From DATGZX01 sp035296965 (lineage in GTDB: Bacteria > Planctomycetota > Planctomycetia > Gemmatales > Gemmataceae), in NCBI GenBank assembly GCA_035296965.1, contig DATGZX010000332.1, forward strand, positions 1-64,000: a stretch of 64,000 nt of DNA. The letters run 5' to 3'. The stretch's first letter is position 1; every line of letters begins with the position of its first letter. The position numbers were made by a program, and so were the translations under genes. Below are positions 57,880-64,000 of the stretch, piece by piece. Below the pieces are notes generated by a model. That model saw only the letters and a list, made by a program, of their open reading frames with translations, was not told the origin of the DNA and made no database searches.

Positions 57880-60375
57880 ATGATGAAGACCTGCTCTTCT
57901 TGTCGTTCTCCCAACGCAGTCACAAACCAGTTTTGTCAGCAATGCGGCCAGGTGCTCCAGGATGCGGCGCCTTTCCCACGCGGTGCCGGCGACGGCAATA
58001 AGACGATATTCATGAGCCGGCCCGCGGCCGTATCCAGACCGCCCCTCAGCCGCGCGGTCTCCCTGGACGCTCTCTTCGGTACCAAGCAACGGCTGGTCAT
58101 TGGGCGGGCGGCCGACTGCGATCTCTGCCTGCCGCACCCGACGGTGTCGCGCTACCACGCCGTGCTGGAGCGATTGCCCCAGGGGCTGTATTTACGCGAC
58201 TTGAGCAGCGTCAATGGCGTGTTTGTGGGCGGCAGCCGCATCACCGAAACTGTCCTGATTCAGGAACGCGAGCGCATCGGCGTCGGTCCTTACTTGTTCT
58301 CCTTGGCCGGCGGCGACTTCTATTCCCTGGACAGCAGTCAAAGCTTGCGCCTTGAAGCCCGACAGCTGGGAAAAGCAGTCAAGATCGGCTACGGCCAAAC
58401 GCGAAAGCTGCTCGATAACATCAACCTGGCAGTCGAGCCCGGTGAGTTCATCAGTCTGCTTGGTCCCAGCGGCTCTGGTAAAAGCACGCTGATGGATTGT
58501 CTCAATGGCCGTCGGCCGGCGACGGCAGGCAAGGTGCTGGCCAACGGTGAGGACTTTTACCGTCATTTCGACAGTTTTCGTCAGTTGCTGGGATATGTGC
58601 CCCAGAAAGATATCGTCCACGCCCAGCTCACGGTCCACCAGGCCCTCTACTATACGGCTCGCTTGCGACTGCCCACAGATACGGAGCCTCCCGAGCTGGA
58701 AGCGCGCATCCACGAGGTGATGCGCATGATGGAACTGGAACCTCATCGGCGCACCCTGATAGCGAACCTCAGCGGCGGCCAGATCAAGCGCGTCAGCCTC
58801 GGGGCGGAATTATTGGCTCATCCGTGCCTGCTCTACATCGATGAGGCGACCAGCGGTCTCGACGCCGGCACGGAAGCGCGCATGATGAGTCTTTTCCGCC
58901 AGCTGGCGGATGAAGGCAAGTCGGTCGTTTGCATCACCCACAACGTCGATCACGTGAACCGGTGCGACCACGTCTTGATTCTGGCGCACGGCAAACTGGT
59001 TTTTTTCGGTCCACCGGCGGAGGCGCCCACCTTCTTCCGTGTCGAGCGTATCAGCGAGATTTATGATCGCTTGGCGGACAAGGAGCCGGAAGCTTGGGAG
59101 AAGGAGTTCGCGGCCAGCGCCTTGCACGCCGAGTTCGTGGAAAAACGATTGGCTCCTACCCCCGACAATGGAGCGAAGGTCGAGCCGGATGCGCGCGAAC
59201 CCGGTATGTCCCTTGTGGCCGCGCGGCCATTGCTTCCCGAATCGCTGCTCAAGGGGCCGACGCCCGATCACGGGTCCGCCGACCGACCGTTTCGACCGCC
59301 GCTTTGGCATCAGTTCCGTGTGCTCACGTCTCGCTACGTCCAATTGATGTGGAGCGATCGCCGCAGCTTGAGGCTGCTGTTTTTCCAGGCCCCACTGGTA
59401 GCAGTGGTCATCCTGTTGGGATTCGTCCAAAAACCGTACGATGCAACGATGCCGGTGCCGCGCGAGCTGGAAGAATCCGAACGCAAGGCACTTGAAGCAG
59501 TGGAGTCGATACTGAGCGACCAGCGCGGCAACAGCGAGCTCCTTGCCTCACGGCGTGCGGCACTCGAACAAATCCGATTCCAGGTGAGGGGGCGCACGCT
59601 GACGGTGAGTGCTTTTGAAATGCTCCAGGGGCTCCGGAGACTGGATGAAACTGAAGTCTTGCCCAAGCTGCTGGAGATACAAGGGCCGGTCATCCCGGGC
59701 AAAGCAATCGTCAACCCGCGTTACACCTACATGTTGTTGTTCATCCTCGCTGTGACAATCTTATGGTTCGGCTGCAACAACGCCGCCAAGGAGATCGTCA
59801 AGGAAGAGGCGATCTACGCTCGGGAGCGAGCTGTCAACCTGGGGATTTTGCCCTATCTCGGCAGCAAGTTCCTCGTGCTGGGCATACTCTCGGCACTGCA
59901 AACGCTCCTGCTGATGGCAATGGTCTATGGAGTGATGTGGGTACTCCATTGGGCTCACGGCGACTCGATGCCCTATCCGGATTACCGCCTCAATTACCTA
60001 CCGCAATACGGCGTGCTCGTCCTGCTCGCGCTGACTGGCGTTGCACTGGGACTTCTTCTCTCCGCATGCGTGTCCACGCCGGACCGAGCCAATGCACTGC
60101 TTCCTTATGTCTTGATCCCGCAGATCATTCTGGGCGGTTGTATCATGCAATTCAGCTCAGGACCGCTCTACTGGCTGGCGTTCATGACATCGCCCGTGTA
60201 CTGGGCTTACCGGGCCATTCACCTGGGTGCAGACAAGCTGCCGCCCTATCTCCCTGGCTACGTCGACAGCATCGACAGCGTACCGCTCGCGTGTGTGGCC
60301 CGGGGCGTGCAAATCGCCCTGCTGCTGCTTGCCACGACTTGGTTCTTGCGACAAAAAGACGTACAGCGGGCATAA
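57880..60375 (+). CDS. Zinc-ribbon/FHA/ABC transporter (ABC-2 type) fusion
   Basis: 831 residues in one chain: a zinc ribbon (C5, C8, C19, C22), an FHA domain about 70-135 (LVIGRAADCDLCLPHPTVSRYHAVLERL), an ABC ATPase about 160-390 with Walker A GPSGSGKST (195-203), signature LSGGQIKR and Walker B LLYIDEATSGLD, then an ABC-2 permease half with membrane helices from about 490 to the end. It is the ABCG-like order (ATPase before permease), as in the FHA-ABC protein Rv1747 of mycobacteria. Export of a lipid or sugar conjugate under phosphothreonine control is likely (inference). Confidence 0.92.
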   Translation: MMKTCSSCRSPNAVTNQFCQQCGQVLQDAAPFPRGAGDGNKTIFMSRPAAVSRPPLSRAVSLDALFGTKQRLVIGRAADCDLCLPHPTVSRYHAVLERLPQGLYLRDLSSVNGVFVGGSRITETVLIQERERIGVGPYLFSLAGGDFYSLDSSQSLRLEARQLGKAVKIGYGQTRKLLDNINLAVEPGEFISLLGPSGSGKSTLMDCLNGRRPATAGKVLANGEDFYRHFDSFRQLLGYVPQKDIVHAQLTVHQALYYTARLRLPTDTEPPELEARIHEVMRMMELEPHRRTLIANLSGGQIKRVSLGAELLAHPCLLYIDEATSGLDAGTEARMMSLFRQLADEGKSVVCITHNVDHVNRCDHVLILAHGKLVFFGPPAEAPTFFRVERISEIYDRLADKEPEAWEKEFAASALHAEFVEKRLAPTPDNGAKVEPDAREPGMSLVAARPLLPESLLKGPTPDHGSADRPFRPPLWHQFRVLTSRYVQLMWSDRRSLRLLFFQAPLVAVVILLGFVQKPYDATMPVPRELEESERKALEAVESILSDQRGNSELLASRRAALEQIRFQVRGRTLTVSAFEMLQGLRRLDETEVLPKLLEIQGPVIPGKAIVNPRYTYMLLFILAVTILWFGCNNAAKEIVKEEAIYARERAVNLGILPYLGSKFLVLGILSALQTLLLMAMVYGVMWVLHWAHGDSMPYPDYRLNYLPQYGVLVLLALTGVALGLLLSACVSTPDRANALLPYVLIPQIILGGCIMQFSSGPLYWLAFMTSPVYWAYRAIHLGADKLPPYLPGYVDSIDSVPLACVARGVQIALLLLATTWFLRQKDVQRA

Positions 60376-60689
60376 CTCGCTTTTGTTTTTTTCAAGACGA
60401 GAGTCTTCGAGCCCGTAGCGTGCGTCAAGCGTACTCGCGCCGACGCACCTGGCCATGCAACGACCACGGCTCCCGCTAGTGACTTTTCTTGACGAATCTT
60501 CCACTGCTTGAAGACCCTCCTCTTATTCTCGCCTTGGATCGAAAACCATGCGATTACACCGCTTCAGGGAATGGTGCGTCGGCGCGAGTACGCTTGACGC
60601 ACCCTACGGACTTCAATCGCCCGCCGCTATGTGGTAAAAAGTGAGATCTCGCGGCGGCGCCTGTTCCGTGCAAATTTAAGGTAGAACTC
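60376..60689. other. Intergenic stretch with a long inverted repeat
   Basis: 314 bp. Almost all of it is the inverted-repeat element at 60415-60607 (listed separately). Nothing else recognised. Confidence 0.5.
60415..60607. repeat. 193-bp element with 35-bp inverted ends
   Basis: Arms 60415-60449 (GTAGCGTGCGTCAAGCGTAC...) and 60573-60607 are reverse complements with one mismatch (GCTAC against CCTAC at the outer end). The 123-bp interior has no coding features. Looks like a small non-autonomous mobile element. Confidence 0.9.
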
Positions 60690-62027
60690 ATGCACAGCAT
60701 CCTGTTCCTCGGTGTCTTGTCCCTTTCCCTGCCTGCCTCCCCGGCGGTCGCGGATGCCAATTGGCCCGTGTTCCGCGGCGGTCAGGCTGCGGGGGTCGCG
60801 GAGGATCCCAATCTGCCCGTTACCTGGAGCACGACCAAGAACGTGGCCTGGAAGACGGAAATTCCAGGGACCGGCTGGTCCTCGCCCATCATTTGGGGCG
60901 ACAAGATCTTCCTGACGTCCGTCATTCAAGAGGGGCAGGGCAAGCTACCGAAGAAGGGTCTCTACTTTGGCGGCGAACAAATGAAGCCGCCTCCGGACGT
61001 TCATCGCTGGATGGTCTACTGTATTGATGCCCGAACCGGCAAGATTCTCTGGGAGAGTTTGGCTCACAAGGGCGTTCCTTCGAGCACCCACCATATCAAG
61101 AACACTTACGCCTCCGAAACACCCGTGACCGACGGGGAACGTGTCTACGCCTACTTCGGCAATCTGGGTTTGTTCTGCTATGACCTGGACGGCAAGCCGC
61201 AGTGGTCGCAGCATTGGGACAGCAACCCCACGGCCTACGGCTGGGGCACTGCCTCATCGCCTATCGTTTACAAAGACCGCCTCTACATCGTCAACGACAA
61301 CGATAAGCATTCTTTTCTCGTGGCGCTCGATAAGTTCACGGGCAAAGACGTGTGGCGAGTCGAACGCGATGAGAAAAGCAACTGGGCCACGCCATTCATC
61401 TGGGAAAATGACAAACGGACGGAGATCATTACCTGCGGTCGCAAGAAAGTCCGTTCCTACGATCTCAATGGTAAGCTTCTGTGGGAACTGGGAGGCATGT
61501 CGTCGATCACCATCCCCACACCGCTCGCGAAGGGCGGGCTGCTCTACATCTGTTCCGGCTACGTGGGCGATAAGCGACGGCCCATCTTTGCTATTCGGCC
61601 AGGTGCTGCTGGAGACATCTCGCTTAAAGAGAACGAGAACAGCAATGAATGGATCGTGTGGTGCCGGAAGCAGGCCGGCCCGTACAACCCCTCGCCTATT
61701 GCCTATGGCGATTACCTCTACGTGCTCTATGATCGGGGTCTCTTCAGCTGCTACGATCTGCGCACCGGCAAGGAGGTCTACGCCAAGGAAAGGATGGGAC
61801 CGGGAGCGACGGCCTTTACCACCTCACCCTGGGCGTACGGGGGCAAGGTCTTTTGCCTGAGCGAAGATGGCGACACTTTTGTCATCAAGGCTGGGCCGAA
61901 GTACGAGCTGCTTGGCAAGAACAGTCTGGAAGAAATGTGCATGGCCACCCCGGCGATTGCGCATGGCAGCCTGTTCATCCGCACTCTTACGAAGCTTTAT
62001 CGCATCGAACAGCTCAAGGCCGAGTGA
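60690..62027 (+). CDS. Exported PQQ-like beta-propeller protein
   Basis: 445 residues. Signal peptide (ILFLGVLSLSLPASPAVADA). PQQ-type units with the W-docking motif recur: RGGQAAGVAEDPNLPVTWSTTKNVAWKTEIPGTGWSSPIIWGDKIFLTS; YCIDARTGKILWESL; VTDGERVYAYFGNLGLFCYDLDGKPQWSQ; ALDKFTGKDVWRVERDEKSNWATPFIWEN; CYDLRTGKEVYAKE. The family binds or scaffolds outside the cytoplasm, with or without PQQ, and is very common in planctomycetes. Starts 82 bp after the long inverted repeat. Confidence 0.93.
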   Translation: MHSILFLGVLSLSLPASPAVADANWPVFRGGQAAGVAEDPNLPVTWSTTKNVAWKTEIPGTGWSSPIIWGDKIFLTSVIQEGQGKLPKKGLYFGGEQMKPPPDVHRWMVYCIDARTGKILWESLAHKGVPSSTHHIKNTYASETPVTDGERVYAYFGNLGLFCYDLDGKPQWSQHWDSNPTAYGWGTASSPIVYKDRLYIVNDNDKHSFLVALDKFTGKDVWRVERDEKSNWATPFIWENDKRTEIITCGRKKVRSYDLNGKLLWELGGMSSITIPTPLAKGGLLYICSGYVGDKRRPIFAIRPGAAGDISLKENENSNEWIVWCRKQAGPYNPSPIAYGDYLYVLYDRGLFSCYDLRTGKEVYAKERMGPGATAFTTSPWAYGGKVFCLSEDGDTFVIKAGPKYELLGKNSLEEMCMATPAIAHGSLFIRTLTKLYRIEQLKAE

Positions 62028-62166
62028 GGATTCGGCAAGATTTTGTAAATAGGGGTCGAGCGCCGTCTCTGTGCCCTGGCTCGCGCACGTTGTTTCGTCA
62101 AACTTCTTTGGTTTTGTGTCGTCGAATAGATGACGATTCTATATGACGGTGCGTAATTCGGCAGCA

Positions 62167-62230
62167 TTTGTGGGGCACGTTTTCAACGTGCCGGCCGGCG
62201 TTTGGGCACGTTACAAACGTGCCCCACAAA
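62167..62230. repeat. Nested palindrome (TTTGTGGGGCACGTTT type)
   Basis: Outer arms TTTGTGGGGCACGTTT (62167-62182) and AAACGTGCCCCACAAA (62215-62230) are exact reverse complements; an inner pair AACGTGCC/GGCACGTT lies between them. Intergenic, 67 bp before the next gene start. The downstream gene's open frame runs through it. Confidence 0.88.
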
Positions 62231-62296
62231 CCGCAGCAGCCGATTCACGCACGGCCATATAGATGTGTAGATGGCAGCCATAAGGGGCCACGTACC

Positions 62297-63241
62297 ATGA
62301 AGCACGCTGTTGCTATCGCCTCCTTTGTCGTCGCACTGATCGGGTTTCTTCTCCAGGAGGCAGTCGGCCGGCCCATTTCGCGACTTTCACCCACGAATCT
62401 CAAGAAGTTGAATACGGCCAAGGATGAAGACGATCCATACTTGTACGTGTCGCGCAATGGCCGGATTCATCGGCTCTATTACGCTTCCAACGCTTCCGGC
62501 CGATTCAACATTCTCCAGGCCACTCCCGATGCCAGGGGAGAGTGGGAGCCAGGCCAGGCATTGGAAGGACTGGACGGCGATGCCGAGAATCGCAGCCCCT
62601 GCTTGACGCTCGACGGTCATGACCTCTACCTTGCGACAAAGATCGTTGTCAGATCGCCGGATGGCGACTCTCCGCGAGCGAAGAACTTCGACATCGTTCA
62701 TTCCATTGGACTTTCCAAAGTGAACGAGTTCACGGTGCCTACACCGGTGCACTCCGTGTGCACCGAGGCCGACGAGCTTCATCCCTGGGTCACGCCAGAC
62801 GGGAAAGAAATGTACTTCAGCCGCAAGACCGGGGATGGGTGGCGGATCTTTGTCGCTCCGCGCCCCGATGGCAAAGGGGCATTCGCCGAGCCCAAGCTGA
62901 TTGAGGAGCTGGCTCCCGGCTTCCACCACGCCACCCTGGCAAGCGACGGGCGCACGATGTTCCTTCAAGGCCCCCTGGCCAACGACCGCTGGGGATTGTT
63001 TCGCAGCAAGCGAACGAAAAAAATGGGAAGCTGGAGTCGCTGGTCCGATCCCGAAGAGCTGACGAACCTCAATAGCCCGGCTGACGAAGCTCCCACCGGC
63101 GACATGTCGCCATCCTTGAGCCGCGATGACCGCAAGCTGTATTTTTCGTCGGATCGGCGCGGTGGCAAAGGTGGGCGCGATCTGTGGATGATCAACGCCG
63201 GAGGCTTGATCAATCTCGTGCTCAAGGACAAGGCAAAATGA
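62297..63241 (+). CDS. Exported PD40 (TolB-like) beta-propeller protein
   Basis: 314 residues from ATG 62297 (AAGGGG site). Signal peptide (VAIASFVVALIGFLLQEAVG). Repeated blades of the WD40-like/PD40 type: DEDDPYLYVSRNGRIHRLYYAS, DELHPWVTPDGKEMYFSRKTGDGWRIFVA, FHHATLASDGRTMFLQG, MSPSLSRDDRKLYFSSDRRGGKGGRDLW. This is the TolB-like propeller seen in exported planctomycete proteins. The open frame to 62168 passes through a palindrome and is excluded. Ends 5 bp before repeat copy 3. Confidence 0.88.
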   Translation: MKHAVAIASFVVALIGFLLQEAVGRPISRLSPTNLKKLNTAKDEDDPYLYVSRNGRIHRLYYASNASGRFNILQATPDARGEWEPGQALEGLDGDAENRSPCLTLDGHDLYLATKIVVRSPDGDSPRAKNFDIVHSIGLSKVNEFTVPTPVHSVCTEADELHPWVTPDGKEMYFSRKTGDGWRIFVAPRPDGKGAFAEPKLIEELAPGFHHATLASDGRTMFLQGPLANDRWGLFRSKRTKKMGSWSRWSDPEELTNLNSPADEAPTGDMSPSLSRDDRKLYFSSDRRGGKGGRDLWMINAGGLINLVLKDKAK

Positions 63242-63245
63242 AAAC

Positions 63246-63313
63246 AAAAGCGGCGGAAAAGCACCGCACTCCAAGGAAGTCACTTTTGGAGTGCGGCGTT
63301 TTCCGCCGCTTTT
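63246..63313. repeat. Palindromic element, AAAAGCGGCGG family, copy 3 (core only)
   Basis: Arms AAAAGCGGCGG...CACTCCAA (63246-63274) and TTGGAGTGC...CCGCCGCTTTT (63286-63313) without the longer downstream tail of copies 1 and 2. It sits between the ends of two convergent genes, the ideal place for a bidirectional terminator. Confidence 0.88.
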
Positions 63314-63332
63314 CTTTCCTTGCGGATTCCTA

Positions 63333-64000
63333 TCAGGGAGTCTTGCTGCCGGTTTCCAGTTTCAGCATCTCCTCCGCGTCTTTCACCATCTCCGGGTCGC
63401 GCTTACGCCAGTCTTGAACGACAACTGCCGCCTTGGGATCCGGGCAGGCCAGGGCGTATTTCAGAATCGAACGACGGATGATCGTGGCGTCGTGTGATTT
63501 CTTGTTTTGCAGTGCCAGCACTCGTTCGTCTACTTCCCAGCGATTCCACTTGCGCAGGTCTTCAATGGCCAGGTCCGCCATGTCGCTCTGCTCCAGGAGC
63601 TGGCAGACGCCGTCGACCAGGCTTTTCTTGTCAAAGAGGTCTGGTCTCGAATCCCAGAAGAAGCGTACTGCCCGCAGAGCCGCATAGCGAAGCATGAATT
63701 CTTTGGAAGGGTCCTTCAAGATGGCGTGGATGTACTCCCAGCCATTCTTCGGATCGAGCATAGCATAGCCGGCAAGCATGCCATCAAGACCCGTGCTGAC
63801 GCGCTTCTCGGGGTCATCGAGCAGTTTGCGCAGCATCAGGGCGTGTTTCCCCGTCCCGCAGTGGCCGAGCATCGAGGCGTACAGGCCCAAGCGGAAGGCT
63901 GGAGTGCTGGAATCTTGCAGCCACTTCGCGATCTTCTCAGCCGGGAGCTGCTTGGCCATCTCCCGGTAATCCTTGTAGTCGGCGTTGGCGAATTCCTTAT
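63333..64000 (-). CDS. HEAT-repeat-like protein, partial (cut by window edge)
   Basis: At least 222 residues; the frame is open to base 64000, so the N-terminus lies outside. The visible part is all-helical with repeats of HEAT type (FRLGLYASMLGHCGTGKHALMLRKLLDDPEKR, GWEYIHAILKDPSKEFMLRYAALRAVRFFWDSRPDLF, MADLAIEDLRKWNRWEVDERVLALQ). HEAT repeats bind proteins; such repeats sit in exported or cytochrome-linked proteins of planctomycetes, but no signal or cytochrome motif is visible in this fragment. No function can be named. Confidence 0.75.
   Translation of the reverse strand, partial: KEFANADYKDYREMAKQLPAEKIAKWLQDSSTPAFRLGLYASMLGHCGTGKHALMLRKLLDDPEKRVSTGLDGMLAGYAMLDPKNGWEYIHAILKDPSKEFMLRYAALRAVRFFWDSRPDLFDKKSLVDGVCQLLEQSDMADLAIEDLRKWNRWEVDERVLALQNKKSHDATIIRRSILKYALACPDPKAAVVVQDWRKRDPEMVKDAEEMLKLETGSKTP

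Overview
The window looks like chromosomal DNA of a planctomycete, most likely of the Gemmata/Gemmataceae type; no ribosomal marker is present to prove it. The reasons are the high GC content, many exported beta-propeller proteins (two 21-unit WD40 proteins, a VCBS protein, a PQQ protein and a PD40 protein), an N-terminal 'VLEERCNP' box of the planctomycete LEDR type, Tyr/Cys-rich secreted proteins, small loose operons with weak ribosome binding sites, and intergenic DNA crowded with long palindromic repeats.

Layout. 0.4-9.9 kb: SDR oxidoreductase, membrane-anchored HtrA protease, GTPase Der, a small exported Cys protein, a large VCBS/DUF4214 surface protein, then a histidine kinase / ANTAR response regulator pair on the minus strand. 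10-18 kb: a membrane protein, small secreted proteins, a Nif3-like protein, a ParDE toxin-antitoxin pair with a near-consensus promoter, a YceI lipoprotein, RecD2 helicase and a membrane zinc peptidase. 18.6-23 kb: an exported 21-unit WD40 protein followed by two exported proteins, one with a YHS-like tail. 23-26.8 kb: a minus-strand group with a FucI-family isomerase, methylisocitrate lyase and a citrate/methylcitrate synthase. 27-39 kb: RNase III, a second HtrA, a GT4 glycosyltransferase, an aminotransferase with an ornithine cyclodeaminase-like protein, a RAYT (REP-associated tyrosine transposase) beside its palindromes, a GspF/PilC protein, DUF309 with a Lon-N domain protein, thiol peroxidase and a Tyr/Cys-rich envelope protein. 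39-45 kb: Uma2, GlyA, a HAD hydrolase and a second exported 21-unit WD40 protein. 45-50 kb: a partial complex I cluster in the order nuoI, DUF2203, nuoA, nuoB, nuoC, nuoD, plus a CDGSH protein. 50-64 kb: a lipoprotein, DUF2752, a DUF374 acyltransferase, DapF, a GNAT protein, an FHA protein, a PIN-type toxin-antitoxin pair, a zinc-ribbon/FHA/ABC transporter, PQQ and PD40 propellers, and a HEAT-like gene cut by the window edge.

The most striking layer is non-coding. At least ten palindromic elements, several of them multi-copy, sit at gene ends or just upstream of starts. Several carry open reading frames that would wrongly extend the N-termini of neighbouring genes (citrate synthase, GlyA, the second WD40 protein, the acyltransferase, the histidine kinase and the PD40 protein); starts have been chosen here to exclude them. 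One palindrome lies 46 bp upstream of an intact RAYT gene, and a decayed RAYT lies upstream of the PIN toxin-antitoxin pair. I saw no rRNA, no CRISPR array and no convincing tRNA.
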